Shown: positions 1 to 12,491, numbered from the stretch's first letter. The stretch is DNA of 64,000 nt from Triglochin maritima (GCA_963682175.1 OY821786.1:26682501-26746500); one strand, 5' to 3'. The notes: generated from the sequence alone by a model not told the origin. Numbers and translations: made by a program.

Positions 1-1240
1 AAAAGGAATTTTTTTCTAAATAATAATGAATAAAATAAAAAAGGCAAAATATAAGAGTTCTAAATATTTGGCAAAATATAAGAAATAAAAAACAGGTAGT
101 TGAACTACCGTTTTCAAAAGTAAAATATGGTAACTCAAATACCATTTTTTTACTTATTCTACTTATTTTAATGAAATTGTGTATTTGAATTAAAAAACTT
201 CAAAAACCTTTTTTAACCTGATAAAATAATTTTTGGGTATTTTGATAACATATCCATATTTATTTCATTTTCATCATGAACTAAAATACAACACTGTAAG
301 GGTTTTTTATTTTTGAAATTATTATTTTTAGTTACAAATTAGGAATTTCCACAAAAGTATACGAAATTGGTACTTGTATTAAAGATAAAAAGATGAAGAA
401 TTCGAAGTGGATGTATGCCTTTGAAAATCTAAAAATAAAAAGGATTCGTAGAAAAAAAAATATAATCTTTTGGTTGGAAATTTTCTAAATTTTTTCCATT
501 GAGGATATCCTATTTTTGGGTTGGAAAATTTTCTTTTATTTGATTAGGGATTTTGAGGTTTTGAATTTGCTATATTCATTTTTTTTGGGTTAACATATAT
601 CCCGAGTTAAGAAAAGTAATTCAATTTTTAACGCAGAAGATGAGTTTTTATGGATATTTTGATCAAAACTCTATTTTGTAAAAAGACATGTAGAATTATT
701 GATTCTAAAAAGATAATTAATAATATAGAAGTGAAGCAAGAAAGAATCATATATTCATTTTGTATCAGAACAATTATATAACAAAAAAGAAAAAAAAAAT
801 GACTTTTAAATTACATCGAAATCGGAATATTGTAATATAATAGCCACACTATAATTCAATTGATAATTAAGAATTTTCGGAATAAACAAAAAGTGAAAGT
901 TGATTTTAAATTTCTTAATAAATTAGTGATCATGTGAAGATAATTTGGTATGTTTATAAATTAATAAGTAATAGATTTCGTGGACTTTCCTAATTTGGTT
1001 TGTTAATTTATGTCTTTGTAAATTTACAAATTAATCATTAAGTTATGATATTTAGTATCCATACTGATTTGATTTTGCTACTTGAGACTTCCAAAACTGC
1101 CAAGTTCAACTCAACAATTTAAACTGTTAGATCTAAATCCGACTGTTTAAATTAGCACTCTCATTTAGCTTCTAGTGAGGTAAAGCTCATTGCAAATTCA
1201 CCTATTAGAAAGTATAACTTTAATTATGTTCTACTTGAAA
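1..1240. other. AT-rich noncoding DNA
   Basis: This stretch is very AT-rich, with many A and T runs and no usable reading frame. I see no terminal repeat, tRNA-like fold or coding signal in it. It may be old decayed repeat or plain intergenic DNA. Confidence 0.5.
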
Positions 1241-1351
1241 CTAGTAGGTGTAAAAGACAATGATACATATTATGATCGTATATATAGTTATACCCATATC
1301 CTTTTTTTAATCCGGATACAGATATAGATCATTTTTATGGATACAAAAATA

Positions 1352-1377
1352 ATATCCATATCCATATCCATATCCAT
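1352..1377. repeat. Hexanucleotide repeat (ATCCAT)n
   Basis: About four tandem copies of a 6-bp ATCCAT/TATCCA unit lie inside the left half of the MITE-like element. Confidence 0.8.
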
Positions 1378-1446
1378 TTTCTAATCCAGATTCGGATATG
1401 GATCATACATATTCAAAATAAGTCATGTTCATATTCATATAAAATG

Positions 1447-3669
1447 TGTAATGACCCTAACCTATTTGGTGTCTAATGGTGATTAGGGTGTTAATTGAGG
1501 GGTTTGCATGGGAGTTGGGGGAAGGAATAGGAGGGTGTTGTTGGTGATGTGGTGGTGACGTGAAGGAGGGTGGGCTGGAGTGTAGGGTGATGGTGTGATT
1601 GTTGTTGGTGTGGGTTTGAAGAAAGGAGAAGCTCCTCTCTCTCTCTCTCTCACGTTCTTCTTCTTCTTTTCTTCATTCTTCTCTCCACCCATCTCTTCCT
1701 CTCCTGTTGCACTCGAGCTCCGGTGGTGATCGTGCGTGTGTTGAGTGGGACCGGTGGAGAGCTCAGTGCGAGGTGGTGATCGTCGGAGGCAAGCAAAGCG
1801 GTGAGCTCCGGTGTTCTTCATCGTTCTTCAAAGAGAGGTATGCCAAGTTCTTGCATTAGAGGCCTTTAGTGATCACCCATGTTGGGGTGATGTTTTGGTC
1901 GGTCGCGGGAGGTGGGAGACCGAACGTAGTGTATTTTGACTGTTTGTTGTGTTTCGATCGACCGAGTCCTTGTGTTCGGTCGACCGGAACTTAAGTGTAC
2001 TGGACCTTTTATTGTTGTGTGCGGTTGACCGTTTTATGACTTAGAAATATTAGGATGCCCTGGTAGGTTTCGGTCGACCGAGACCCTTGAGTCGGTCGAC
2101 CGATAGATTTGATTTTGATGTTGATCAGACTCCGGATTTTGACCTCGTTCGGTCGACCGGTTTTAGACCTTCGGTAGACCGTTGGGACTTATGTTTTGCG
2201 CAAATAGTTTGACCGTTTCAGACTTTCGGTCAACCGATTCCCTTGAGGAAACGGTCGACCGAGTAGTCTCTTTCGGTCGACCGTTTTGCACTGGACAGAA
2301 CTCCTGGTCCCTTTTTGAATGCCAACTCTGTCCATGGAAACCCGTGTCCTCACCTTGTGAGTGAGCCGGGAGGTAACGGTGGGTGCGTTACGCGTGCCTG
2401 CCCAGGGACAGCCGCGTGGAAGAGTGTGGGTGTTCGGGACGTGTCACCTCCATGTATGGATCGATACTAATATGTTGGATTGATTTGACTCGTGTTAGAG
2501 TAGCAGCCTGAGGGATTGCGGATCCCATTGCTTCAGCGGGCACACAACTGTCGTTGGGTGAAGTGACTACCGGCCTGGATGGCTACGGAGGCCGCTGCCC
2601 TACTTTTATAGCGGCGGAGTTGGTGTCTGCACGTGGAGCTCGATGACCCTGTGGACTTTGGTTCGGATCTGTCGATTGTCTGGCCCTTGGTGTGGCGGAT
2701 ATGTTCGACTGGCCTTGATAGGCAGTCATTGCACGAGCCCGTGCGACCTGTGTGGCGGCGGGAGGGCCCCTGTGTGGCCTGTGTGGCGGCAGGGAGGATC
2801 GCGCGTAACCTGTGTGGTTGCGGCGATGGACTGCCGATGATGTGTTCCGACAGGTAGCTCGATTGGGCACCTATCGAGTGAGATACCGTGCGGTCTGTGT
2901 GGCGCCAGTGATGGACCGACCTGAGCGACGGCTCCGTTGGTGTGGTGGTGGAGCACGATGTTTTCAGATCTGATTCTACCTGCGCGGAAGTGGGAACGCC
3001 TCCTCACCGATCCCTTGGCTTGTGTAGTCGTGTGTGGGGATGTGTTGCGTATTGTCCACTAGACCGTATGTGCCTACGGTAGGTCTCTACGGAGACCCGA
3101 TGTTTGGACCGTGCGGCCTGTGTGGCGGCGGCGATGCTGTGGACCGTGCGGCCTGTATGGCGACGGTGATGTTGCGGACCGTTGGACCTGTGTGGCAGCG
3201 GTGGCGGTTGTAGATCGCGGGGCCTGTGTGGCAGAGGGAACGATTGCAGGACAGATGTCCGGTTTTGCCCTTGTGGGAATGTTGTTTACTGCTTTGTATT
3301 TCATGTCATGCTATACTAGTATGATAGGGCATATAGGTGAGTTTGTCATGCGGGGTTTCCTTATGAAAACTCAGGCATTGTTGTTATGATTATTTTCAGG
3401 ACCGCGTTAGGTTCCGGCGGGTGGTGACCGAGGGAGATTGCACTTTGGGACTAGATACTGTTGTCTGCCTATTTTAGGTTGTCATGATTAAATGTATTAT
3501 GTATTTTGTGTTATGATGTAATCACTCTTTTGACAAACTCTTATGTAATATGGTGCACCAGATATATATTGGGTATTTCTTTGAGTAATGTCCCAACTCT
3601 TGATGGTTTTATCCTTGTGGTTCCTTGAGTTTAAAAAGTTTAAATTTTCCGTTGTTCGGGGATGTTACA
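1447..3669 (+). mobile_element. Solo LTR of a Ty3/gypsy Tekay-like family
   Basis: The 2223-bp unit starts TGTAATGACCCTAACC and ends GATGTTACA, matching the LTR ends of the intact element at 5794-14715. It is flanked by a perfect 5-bp TSD, AAATG, at 1442-1446 and 3670-3674. There is no PBS, PPT or internal region, so it is the usual product of LTR-LTR recombination. It carries paired CGGTCGACCG-type palindromes around 1955-2290. It is much more diverged from the intact element than that element's two LTRs are from each other, so it is an older insertion. Confidence 0.88.
2738..3245 (+). repeat. Diverged GC-rich minisatellite inside the solo LTR
   Basis: The phrase CCTGTGTGGCGGCG and close variants such as CGGCCTGTGTGGC recur every few tens of bases, in two clusters near 2745-2825 and 3110-3240. 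The matching part of the intact element's LTR instead has GATGCTGTGCCGG-type repeats, so this stretch has expanded differently in the two copies. The short plus and minus frames here are by-products of the repeat. Confidence 0.55.
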
Positions 3670-3763
3670 AAATGAGTATGGATATTAAGAATTTGTATCC
3701 ATATCCTTAGAATTGGGATCAGATACGGACCGGATAAATTGTATCCATTTACATCCTTAGTAG

Positions 3764-4209
3764 TGTGGGCATACAATGCTCAAATTGGTAGTTTGCTCTT
3801 GAAAATTTCGTTTGTTGAAGTACAAGTATATATTATTTTTGATTTACATGATGGAACTTTCCAGTTTTCTTTTGAAAGACAATCTTTATTGTCGCTCAAG
3901 TCTTAGTTCAGTGAAATACATGGCTTTTGTTTCAGGGGATCCTCATAAATCTGAAGACTCCACCTGAAGATGTCTTTTTTTTTTTGCCTCTGCTTATGTC
4001 GACCCGCCTTCGCAATTGCTTCATTGTACGAGTGTAGAATGCTTTGCAACTCTGAATCAATGGCATGGTATTCCTTAACCTTCATAAATCATAAGATGTC
4101 CTTATATCTGGACTAATTTCGTTAGCACATTCAAATAGATTGAAATACCACACTTTGTAAAATTTCCGTAATATCTATGTTTTCTTCAAATGTGTTAAAA
4201 TTATGACTT
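3764..4209. other. Noncoding stretch; one weak minus-strand frame
   Basis: I see no repeat ends here. A 60-residue minus-strand frame at 3903-4085 has ordinary, low-bias amino-acid content. I do not recognise it and see no supporting neighbours. It could be a gene fragment, but there is too little to call it. Confidence 0.3.
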
Positions 4210-4500
4210 CACTGCTGCAGAACGTGGTTTTTACATCCGTTTTTTTATTTACTACGTCGGATTAGCCACCCAAGTTGACCGACGTAAGAAGGGGAGGGCG
4301 TAGTAAAGGAGGACTTTTACGTCCGTCGAAAAAACAACATAGAAGGGTACTTTTCATGTAGGTTTTAAAAGAACCAAGTTGCAAGGTCTGAAAATGTAGA
4401 CTTTTCATGTCGGTTCGTTGACTATTGACAAATTTTGCAAAAGTGCTTGCAACGATTTGGTATCCAGTTAATATCAATCTAGATGTACAATAAATTAAGT
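4210..4500 (+). mobile_element. CACTA-like transposon end fragment
   Basis: The segment begins CACTGCTGCAGAACGTGG, the CACT-plus form expected of En/Spm (CACTA) ends. Within 120 bp come CTACGTCGG, TGACCGACGT and TACGTCCGTCG words, resembling the subterminal CGACGT motifs of this superfamily. The start is similar to the degraded end at 14896. No matching opposite end was found nearby, so the right boundary is approximate. Confidence 0.45.
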
Positions 4501-4589
4501 TAGCACATCATAATAGAGACGAGAAGGCAGACAACAACGTAATATTAGATATTTTAACTCTTATGACCAACTTCACTATCATTGGTCTT

Positions 4590-5362
4590 TTTTACAAGGG
4601 TGATTTGCTTGCGTCCCGAAGAAAAGTTATGATATTGTCTCTACGCCATCTGATAGTAACGAATTGGATTTATGCCACTGAAAAATCACGAAACCTGTCT
4701 TAATGCCATTACTTTTTATGCCTATGGTATGTCATTCCGTAAGCTCCCCACTGTTAGCCCATAATTCTCCATCCATTTGCCCCTAACCACCCCCTTAATC
4801 ACTCCCACCAACTCTCCAGCCCCCTCCCACCAAACTAGCCACATCCTCCCTCTTCTTTCTTCTTCTTCGAGCCCATTCCCTTATAGTCCTCTTTTTCCTT
4901 CTCTCGAAAATATTCTCTATTTGAAAATATTGGTTGTATTTTTTCTTTAAAAATCACCTCTAATTTTAGTTGTGAAATGAGTTCGAGCTCTAATACGTCG
5001 TTCAAGTACACTCGCAAGGCACCGGGCTGCAATTGCGAATTAGGTCGGGGTACGTCCGAATCGGATTTGGAGCAAGTTCAAATCTGGGTTAAATTACGCG
5101 GTTTGTTGTTAATCAAGATTAATCAACGAACTAAGTAAGGTGAATTGTATTAGCTTGTGATATCAACCACTAACCAATATAATCTTTACACGTGGGGAAC
5201 TGTAACGGTGGGGAGCTTACGGAATGACATAGGCATATAAAGTGATGGCATTAGGGCATATTTCACGATTTTTCAGTGACGTAAAGCCAATTCATTAGTA
5301 TCAGATGACCAAAAGATAATACCGTAACTTTTCATTGCCACGCAAGCAAATCGCCCTTTTTA
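4590..5362. mobile_element. Mutator-like element with about 150-bp terminal inverted repeats
   Basis: Positions 4596-4750 and the reverse complement of 5209-5361 align over about 150 bp. They share GATTTGCTTGCG at the outside and CATTCCGTAAGCTCCCC at the inside. Long TIRs around a short, non-transposase core are typical of nonautonomous MULEs. Flanking ACTATCATT (4575-4583) and ACTATCATC (5362-5370) could be a 9-bp TSD with one mismatch, but the left outer edge then includes about 15 unmatched bases. The core (4751-5208) has a CT-rich stretch and no convincing ORF. Confidence 0.6.
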
Positions 5363-5788
5363 CTATCATCCGTATAAGATTGTGATTTGATGGTTCCGCT
5401 CTTTTGGCCTATGTCAACCTAAGTTGTTTAGTCATGTTTGATCATGCCTAATTTTGCGACTACACGTTTAGGTACTCATCAATTTCTTCACCTGTGACCC
5501 ATGGACCAATGAGAAGTGGCTACTTTGATTGCCAATTTAATATTTTCATAATGTTTTCGGAATAGCAAAATCGGGGTTGTTTTCTCCAACACTGTCACAG
5601 CAGTTTCACTATATGACAGTCTTCGGTTTTCTTTTGTTTCACTATATGACAGTTCCGATGGGGGGAATTTGGTCTATTTAATCGAAATCCTTATGTTTGC
5701 AATACCTTAAAACCATGTCGAACAAAATTTCACGCAGGAGGGAAGAATTTGTGCAAGTTTTATTTTTAAGTCGTGAGAACTCTTACAA
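5363..5788. other. Noncoding DNA with a short direct repeat
   Basis: GTTTCACTATATGACAGT occurs at 5603-5620 and again at 5636-5653. Nothing else stands out. The last bases form the left TSD of the gypsy element that follows. Confidence 0.5.
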
Positions 5789-5793
5789 GCTAT

Positions 5794-7946
5794 TGTTATA
5801 TCCCTAACCCTTTTTAGGGTTAATTCGTGGTTAAGAGGAGAGAAGGAGGTATGGTGGGTTTGACTTTGTGGAGAGAGAGAGGGGTATGGGTGGAGGCATG
5901 GGTGAGGGATGGGGAGGCGTGTTGAGGGATGGAAGGAGTGTGGGGGGTTGCTTTAAGAGCACCCAACCCTTCTTCCTCTTCTTTTCTTTTCCTTCCTTGT
6001 TTTCTCTCACACCATCCTCATCTTCTTCTCTCTTTGGCGTCGAGCAGCTCCGGGGGTCGGTGACGGAGGTGGACAAGCGGTCCAGGCAGGAGAGTTGCGG
6101 CGGTGAGCGCGAGGAGAGGTCACCGGAGACGGCGTGCGCGAGCGGTGCTCCGGCTTGGTTCGTCGTTCTCGTGAGGTATGTCGACTCATTAGTGTGGCTT
6201 GTTGTTGACACTCATGAGAGGGTCGTGTTGGTCGGTCGGAGGAGGTCGGAGGCCTCTCCGACGTCGCGTTTGGGCGAAGAAACCTCGGCTGGCCCGAGGT
6301 TGAAGACGACCGGACGGTCGACCGAATGCATGTATATCTTTACTGTCTGTTGCGTTTCGGTCGACCGAGGTCTTGTGTTCGGTCGACCGGAACTTAAATA
6401 TATTGGATTATATTGCATGATGTTCGGACTTTGGAGTATGTTCGGTCGACCGTTATATGACGTAGAAATATAGGTTGACCCTAACTGTTATCGGTCGACC
6501 GAGACCCCTGAGTCGGTCGACCGATGGATTAAAAGATTGAAAATGAGGTACTGATAGTTTTCGGTCGACCGGGACCCCTGAGTCGGTCGACCGATAGAAT
6601 GATTTGAATGTTGACCAACTCCGGATTTTGACCTCGTTCGGTCGACCGGTTTTAGACCTTCGGTAGACCGTTGGGGGATTGTGTTCTGTGCGCAGCGGTA
6701 GACCGTGTTAGGGACGGTCGACCGATTCCTTTCTGGAAACGGTCGACCGAATTACCTCTTACGGTCGACCGTTTGGGCCCAAGACAGAATTCCTGGTTCC
6801 CTTTTTGAACGCCAACTTTGTCCACGGAAACCCGTGTCCTCGCCTTGTGCGTGAGCCGGGAGGTGACGGTGGGCGCGTGATGCGTGCCTGCCCAGGGACC
6901 GCCGTTGGGAAGAGTGTGGGTGTTCGGGACGCGTCACGTCCATGTATGGACCGTGACTTTTGAGATGATTGTTGGCACTTTGTAGTATAGCAGGCCTGAG
7001 GGATCGCGGATCCCAGTGTTGATGTTGTGCGGGTACGCAACTGGCGTTGGGTGAGGTGACTAGCGGCCCACGGGCTACTGAGGTCGCTGCCCTGCTTTTA
7101 TAGCGGCGCGGTTGGTGTTCGCGGCTCGAGGAGCCCGATGACCTGGCAGACTTCGGTCTGGATCTGTCTGATGCTGTGCCGGACTGTTGTGATGGACCAC
7201 CGATGCTGTGCCGGTGATGCCGCCGAGGTTGTGCCGGCGATGATGATTGTTGGGCCGAGGCTGTGCCGGCTTGTTGTTTTCCTCGGCTGGGCACCTACCG
7301 AGATGATGTTGTTATACCTTCCGGGCGACGGCCCCGTTGGTCCCTGTGGCCCCGACCACTGAGATTTACAGATCTGTTTCTATCGGTGCGTAGACGTGAC
7401 AGAGGCTCCCTGCCGAACCCTTGAGTAGTGTAGCTGCGTGTGGGGGGTGCGATGTCGCGGGCTACTAGACTGCATGTGCCTGCAGTAGGTCTCTTCGCGA
7501 GACCCGATGATTGATTGTCGGACTGATGTCCTGTTTTACCCTTCGGGGGAACTGTTTTCCATTTCTGTTGATGCCATGACATGCTACTAGTATGATAGGT
7601 TCATTATGTGATGCATGCATATAGGTGAGTTGGCATACGGGGTTTCCTTCTGGAAACTCAGGCATTGTTGTTGCATCTTTTTCAGGACCGCAGTAGGTCC
7701 GGGTGGGTGGTGACCGAGGACGGAGCGCTTTGGAGTCGGATCCTCTTCGGCAGTTGCTAGACCGTACGACTACTTGTATTCTATTCCATTGTATCAGTAT
7801 TGTAGTTGTATTTCTTTTGGAAAACTCCTTGTATTTTGGGTGCACCCGGATTTATATATTTATATATTAGTGACGTTCCCGCGTGAGTTGTCTGTTATGT
7901 TGGTTATTTTGAAATTTTAAATCTTCCGCTGTTTCGGGACGTTACA
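5794..7946 (+). repeat. 5' LTR of the complete Tekay-like element
   Basis: The LTR is 2153 bp, starts TGTTATATCCCTAACC and ends GGGACGTTACA. It should carry the promoter, transcription start and polyadenylation signals. I could not fix a TATA box with confidence. Open frames inside it, including a 201-residue one at 5868-6473, have repetitive R/S/G-rich or E/R-rich content and recur in the 3' LTR, so they are not genes. A cluster of CGGTCGACCG palindromes lies at 6315-6771. Confidence 0.95.
6315..6771. repeat. Array of paired CGGTCGACCG palindromes in the 5' LTR
   Basis: Copies or one-mismatch variants start at 6315, 6358, 6380, 6443, 6492, 6514, 6562, 6584, 6639, 6661, 6696, 6715, 6740 and 6762. 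Start-to-start distances within pairs are 22, 22, 22, 22, 19 and 22 bp. The 10-mer is its own reverse complement and contains a SalI core, GTCGAC. The same layout recurs in the 3' LTR and in unrelated copia LTRs elsewhere in the window. Confidence 0.9.
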
Positions 7947-7949
7947 ACT

Positions 7950-7961
7950 TGGTATCAGAGC
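7950..7961 (+). other. Primer-binding site, initiator tRNA-Met type
   Basis: TGGTATCAGAGC follows the 5' LTR after a 3-base spacer. This is the standard plant sequence complementary to the 3' end of initiator tRNA-Met, which primes minus-strand synthesis. Confidence 0.95.
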
Positions 7962-8078
7962 GGTCGATTCCTGTGTCTTCGTCTAAAGAACCACCCTTAG
8001 GAGAAGTGCTAGAGGCATGCATTAATTCCGTAGCTCATGCATGCATTGTTGCTTATCTGTTGATTGTTGTGGTGACAG

Positions 8079-11000
8079 ATGGCACCTAGGCGCGTGAGGA
8101 GTTCTCCACGCGATCGTGATCCCAGTGACGACACTTCAGGTGCTCAGTGGGACAGGTTGGGCGAGTTTCTGGAGCGTCAGGCAGCTCAGAGCGCCCAGGG
8201 CGGAGTGGGAGCTGAGCACGATCGGTTCATGCGTCAGCACCCGCCGACTTTCGATGGCAGGAGGGCCCCAGAGGTTGCAGAGGACTGGGTCTTCAGGATG
8301 GAGAAGATCTTCCGTGCTATTGGTGTAGCACCTGAGAGGATGGTGGAGCTGGCCACCTACGTGTTCGATGGCGAGGCCGCCAACTGGTGGAGATCTACGT
8401 CCACAGTTCTGTTTGATGACCGTGCAGATGTCAGCTGGGATGAGTTCTTGGAGGTGTTTCATGAGCAGTACTTCCCCCAGCATGTCAGGGATCAGAAGAG
8501 GGAGGAGTTCAGGTCGCTGGAGCAGAAGGACATGACACTGACGAGCTACATCAGCAGGTTCAACGCTTTGGAGCGTTACTGCCCTGAGATTTGTGTGACC
8601 CCAGAGCAGCGGGCGAGGAAGTTCGTGAAGGGACTGAGGCAGCCGCTTCGTTCTCGGGTGATCAACAGCATGCCGCGGACCCTTGCAGATGCGGTGAAGC
8701 ATGCTACGATCATCGAGCAGGACCAGAGGGAGTGTATTCAGGAGGCGCGGAAGGCGCCAGTGAGCACCGACAACAGAGTAGCTGGTCGTGGAGCAGGGAA
8801 CCCGTGCAAGAGGCCCAGGTTCGATGGAGGAGGAGCACGTCAGTCAGGAGCGTGCACTTACTGCGGGAGGTTCCATCCAGGACAGGAGTGTCCTCGTCGG
8901 ACTGGAGCATGCATGGGTTGTGGTCAGATGGGGCATTTCGTCCGTGATTGTCCTCAGAGGCAGGGTGAGCCGAGCAGGAGGCCAGGACCACCGGCAGTAG
9001 GCAGAGGCAGCAGATCAGTTGTTTCACCGGGCCAGGGCAGGAAGACCGGGCGAGTCTTCACTATCCAGGCTGAGGAGGCGAGGGACTCCAACACCGTCGT
9101 GGAAGGTACGCTTTCAGTTTCTGGTTCAGTAGCGCGTGTGTTGTTTGATTGCGGCGCCACTCACTCCTTCATTTCGGAGAAGTTTGTTGGCGAGTTGGGT
9201 CGGACCCCTGTGCTGCTGACTGAGGTTTTGGAGGTCAGCACGCCCATGGGTGAGGTGGGCACTGTGGGGAGCTTTTTCCCCGGCACCACAGTTGCTTTGG
9301 GAGACCACGATTTTCCGGCAGATCTGGTCTTGTTACCGATGGTGGACTTCGACGTCATACTGGGGATGGACTGGCTGTCCCAGTACGACGTGCGGGTCTT
9401 TTGCCGTGAGAAGAAGATCCTGATTCCGATGGAGGGCATGCCAGATGTTCTGATCAGAGGTGCGAGGAGCAGAGGGGGTCGTTTGATTGTGTCTGCGGTT
9501 AAGGCACAGAGACTGATACAGCAGGGATGCAGGGCGTTTGTGGCCACGCTGGTAGTGCCTGATCCTGAGACGAGGAGCCTGGAGGATGTAGAGGTAGTGC
9601 AGGAGTTCCCAGATGTTTTTCCAGCAGAGATTCCAGCATTACCGCCGCACCGAGAGATCGAGTTCAGCATCGAGTTGGTTGCGGGTACGACACCTCAGTC
9701 GAAGGCACCTTATCGGATGGCACCTGCAGAGTTGACAGAGCTGAAGAAGCAGTTGCAGGAGTTGATGGAGTCCGGGTTCATTCGACCGAGTGTTTCTCCA
9801 TGGGGAGCGCCTGTGCTCTTCGTGAAGAAGAAGGATGGGTCGTTGCGGATGTGCATCGACTACAGGATGCTGAATAAGGTTACCGTTCGGAACCGGTACC
9901 CTTTGCCCAGGATTGATGATTTGTTTGATCAGTTGCAGACGGCGAGAGTGTTCTCGAAGATCGATCTGCGTTCGGGTTATCATCAGTTGCAGATCAGGGA
10001 GGCAGATGTTCAGAAGACAGCCTTCAGGACGCGGTACGGCCACTACGAGTTCTTGGTGATGCCATTTGGACTGACGAATGCACCTGCAGTATTCATGGAT
10101 CTGATGAATAGGACCTTCCATTCGTACCTCGACAGATTTGTCGTTGTATTCGTAGACGACATTCTGATATACTCGCCTGACAGGGAGCAGCATCGAGAGC
10201 ACCTGAGGATTGTGCTTGGCATCTTGAGGGATCAGCAGCTTTATGCCAAGTACACGAAGTGTGAGTTTTGGTTGGATCAGGTGGCTTTTCTGGGGCATAT
10301 TGTGTCAGCGGATGGGATTTCAGTGGATCCGGCGAAGGTCGAGGCAGTGACTCAGTGGAGAGCCCCGACGAGCGTGACGGAGATCAGGAGTTTCGTTGGA
10401 CTGGCAGGGTATTACAGACGGTTCATCCAGGATTTCTCCAGACTTGCGTCGCCGCTGACAGTGTTGACGCAGAAGGGCGTCAAGTTTGTTTGGTCCCAGA
10501 AGTGCGAGGACAACTTTCAGGAGCTGAAGAGGCGTCTGACGACAGCGCCGATTCTGACGCTACCGAGTGGCAGTGGAGGCTACGTGATTTACAGCGATGC
10601 ATCAGGAGTAGGCTTGGGTTGTGTTCTGATGCAGCATGGGAGGGTGGTCGCGTACGCTTCGAGGCAGCTGAAGGTGCACGAGAAGAACTACCCGACTCAC
10701 GATCTGGAGTTAGCAGCAGTAGTTCACGCGTTGAAGACCTGGCGGCACTATCTGTATGGCGAGCAGTTCGAGGTCTTCACCGATCATCAGAGTCTGAAGT
10801 ACTTGTTCTCGCAGAAGGAGCTGAATATGAGGCAGCGCAGATGGCTCGAGTTCATTAAGGACTACGACTTCACCATTTCCTATCATCCAGGGAAGGCGAA
10901 TTCGGTTGCAGATGCGCTGAGCCGGAAGGTGGAGGTTTCTGTTGCGAGTCTGTGCATCCAGGAGTGGAGGCTACTCGAGGCTCTGTCAGAGTGGAGACCG

Positions 11001-12491
11001 TTCACAGAGGGTTCAGAGGGAGCAGTGATTGCTGGGCTTCGGGTGGAGCCGCAGACTGTCTCACGGTTGGTTCAGGCTCAGCAGGGGGATGAGGAGTTAG
11101 CTGGTCTGCTACAGTTGGCTTCCAGAGATGGATCAGATTTCAGTGTGGGGGTTGATGGTGGTCTGAGGTTCAGGAGTCGGATTTGGGTGCCGAAGGTTGA
11201 TGGGCTGAGAGATGACATCATGGAGGAGGCACACAGAGGTAGATACACCATTCATCCGGGGAGCACGAAGATGTATAAGGACCTGCAGCGGAACTTCTGG
11301 TGGAAGGGCATGAAGAAGGATATTGCAGAGTTTGTGGAGCGATGCTTGGTCTGCCAGCAGGTGAAGATTGAGCATCAGAGGCCAGCAGGACCGATGCAGT
11401 GTATTGAGCTTCCTGAGTGGAAGTGGGAGCACGTGACGATGGATTTTGTCACGGGTTTGCCGAAGACGAGGATATTCCACGACGCGATTTGGGTGATAGT
11501 CGATCGACTGACCAAGTCGGCGCATTTCTTAGCGATCAGGACCACGTTGCCTTTGGAGGGTCTGGCTAAGTTGTACGTGGAGGAGATAGTCAGGTTGCAT
11601 GGAGTGCCAGTGAGCATCATCTCCGATCGAGATCCTCGCTTCACTTCCAGATTTTGGGGGAGTCTGCAGCAGGCTTTGGGGACGCGTCTGAGATTCAGTA
11701 CAACGTTTCATCCGCAGACCGATGGGCAGTCAGAGAGGACGATTCAGACCCTGCAGGATATGCTGAGAGCATGCACACTGGATTGGGCAGGGCACTGGGA
11801 TGAGCACCTGCCGCTGATAGAGTTCGCCTACAACAACAGCTACCACTCGAGTATTGGGATGGCACCGTACGAGGCATTGTACGGGAGGCCTTGCAGATCA
11901 CCGGTATGCTGGAGTGATGTGGGCGAGAGGCAGTTAGTTGGGCCAGAGATCGTGCAGATGTATGCAGAGAAGGTGGATGTGATCAGGAGGAGACTGGCCA
12001 CAGCGCAGAGCAGGCAGAAGAGTTATGCAGATCGACGCAGACGAGTGCTGAGTTTCGAGGTGGGCGACCATGTGTTTCTGAAGATTTCCCCAGCCCGAGG
12101 TGTGATGAGGTTTGGGAAGAGGGGAAAGCTCAGTCCGAGATATGTTGGACCGTTTGAGATCCTCGACCGAGTTGGAGAGGTTGCCTACCGGATTGCGTTG
12201 CCGCCGCAGTTTTCAGGTCTGCATAATGTCTTCCATGTGTCGATGCTGAGGAAGTATGTGGCAGATCCGTCGCACGTTATTGAGATAGCAGTGCCAGAGA
12301 TTCAACAGGGCTTGTCGCTCGAGGAGAGGCCAGTCGAGATTGTTGATCGCATGGATCACCAGCTCAGGAGGAGGACCATCCCGATGGTGAAGGTCAGGTG
12401 GCAGCATCACAGTGAGCGCGAGGCCACATGGGAGATTGAGGAGGACGTCAGAAGGCAGTATCCAGAGCTTTTCGGTGAGTGGTTGCTTTGA
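8079..12491 (+). CDS. gag-pol: Gag-Pol polyprotein of the Tekay-like element
   Basis: This single 1470-residue frame encodes the whole replication machinery. A Gag domain lies at about residues 55-230. Two zinc knuckles follow, at 259-271 (CX2CX3HX4C) and 278-291 (CX2CX4HX4C). The protease motif is DCGATHSF at D357, where Cys replaces the usual Ser or Thr of D-S/T-G. Reverse transcriptase spans about 560-740 with FVDD at 691-694. RNase H starts near D840. Integrase has the HHCC zinc finger at H1052-C1092 and a D1122/D1183/E1219 triad with canonical D-35-E spacing. A chromodomain-like tail at about 1415-1465 is thought to guide integration to modified histones in this lineage. The chosen ATG is the first in frame after the PBS and leaves a complete Gag. 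No stops or frameshifts are seen. Confidence 0.96.
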   Translation: MAPRRVRSSPRDRDPSDDTSGAQWDRLGEFLERQAAQSAQGGVGAEHDRFMRQHPPTFDGRRAPEVAEDWVFRMEKIFRAIGVAPERMVELATYVFDGEAANWWRSTSTVLFDDRADVSWDEFLEVFHEQYFPQHVRDQKREEFRSLEQKDMTLTSYISRFNALERYCPEICVTPEQRARKFVKGLRQPLRSRVINSMPRTLADAVKHATIIEQDQRECIQEARKAPVSTDNRVAGRGAGNPCKRPRFDGGGARQSGACTYCGRFHPGQECPRRTGACMGCGQMGHFVRDCPQRQGEPSRRPGPPAVGRGSRSVVSPGQGRKTGRVFTIQAEEARDSNTVVEGTLSVSGSVARVLFDCGATHSFISEKFVGELGRTPVLLTEVLEVSTPMGEVGTVGSFFPGTTVALGDHDFPADLVLLPMVDFDVILGMDWLSQYDVRVFCREKKILIPMEGMPDVLIRGARSRGGRLIVSAVKAQRLIQQGCRAFVATLVVPDPETRSLEDVEVVQEFPDVFPAEIPALPPHREIEFSIELVAGTTPQSKAPYRMAPAELTELKKQLQELMESGFIRPSVSPWGAPVLFVKKKDGSLRMCIDYRMLNKVTVRNRYPLPRIDDLFDQLQTARVFSKIDLRSGYHQLQIREADVQKTAFRTRYGHYEFLVMPFGLTNAPAVFMDLMNRTFHSYLDRFVVVFVDDILIYSPDREQHREHLRIVLGILRDQQLYAKYTKCEFWLDQVAFLGHIVSADGISVDPAKVEAVTQWRAPTSVTEIRSFVGLAGYYRRFIQDFSRLASPLTVLTQKGVKFVWSQKCEDNFQELKRRLTTAPILTLPSGSGGYVIYSDASGVGLGCVLMQHGRVVAYASRQLKVHEKNYPTHDLELAAVVHALKTWRHYLYGEQFEVFTDHQSLKYLFSQKELNMRQRRWLEFIKDYDFTISYHPGKANSVADALSRKVEVSVASLCIQEWRLLEALSEWRPFTEGSEGAVIAGLRVEPQTVSRLVQAQQGDEELAGLLQLASRDGSDFSVGVDGGLRFRSRIWVPKVDGLRDDIMEEAHRGRYTIHPGSTKMYKDLQRNFWWKGMKKDIAEFVERCLVCQQVKIEHQRPAGPMQCIELPEWKWEHVTMDFVTGLPKTRIFHDAIWVIVDRLTKSAHFLAIRTTLPLEGLAKLYVEEIVRLHGVPVSIISDRDPRFTSRFWGSLQQALGTRLRFSTTFHPQTDGQSERTIQTLQDMLRACTLDWAGHWDEHLPLIEFAYNNSYHSSIGMAPYEALYGRPCRSPVCWSDVGERQLVGPEIVQMYAEKVDVIRRRLATAQSRQKSYADRRRRVLSFEVGDHVFLKISPARGVMRFGKRGKLSPRYVGPFEILDRVGEVAYRIALPPQFSGLHNVFHVSMLRKYVADPSHVIEIAVPEIQQGLSLEERPVEIVDRMDHQLRRRTIPMVKVRWQHHSEREATWEIEEDVRRQYPELFGEWLL

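Larger units (their letters stand above)
1241..3763. mobile_element. Small inverted-repeat element (MITE-like), split by a solo LTR
   Basis: The left end reads CTAGTAGGTGTAAA. The right end, reverse-complemented, reads CTACTAAGGATGTAAA, so the two form imperfect terminal inverted repeats. Both halves are rich in GATATGGAT/ATCCATATCC words. Removing the solo LTR at 1447-3669 and one TSD copy leaves about 295 bp. Ends close to TAGGGTGTAAA are common in plant hAT-like MITEs, so that is the likeliest class. No clear 8-bp TSD was found. Confidence 0.35.

Noticed and set aside
3903..4085. 60-residue minus-strand frame as a host gene exon
   Set aside because: Ordinary composition but no recognisable family, splice structure or neighbouring exons; too short to support.
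5868..6473. 201-residue plus-strand frame, repeated at 12599-13132
   Set aside because: It lies wholly within the LTRs, has E/R- and S-rich low-complexity content, and its 3' copy is altered by the 19-bp duplications. It is an LTR by-product.
6315..6771. Regularly spaced palindromes as a CRISPR-like array
   Set aside because: The window is plant nuclear DNA, the repeat is only 10 bp, spacers are 9-15 bp, and there are no cas genes.
6752..7845. Minus-strand frames of 93-180 residues, repeated in the 3' LTR
   Set aside because: They lie within the LTR, are R/S/P/H-rich, and recur only because the LTR is duplicated. No start context or family resemblance supports them.
7950..7961. TGGTATCAGAGC as part of a tRNA gene
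   Set aside because: Only the 3'-end complement is present, next to an LTR end; no cloverleaf can be formed. It is a primer-binding site.
8136..11901. Long minus- and alternate-frame ORFs inside the gag-pol gene
   Set aside because: They are shadows of a 1470-residue gene with clear domains.
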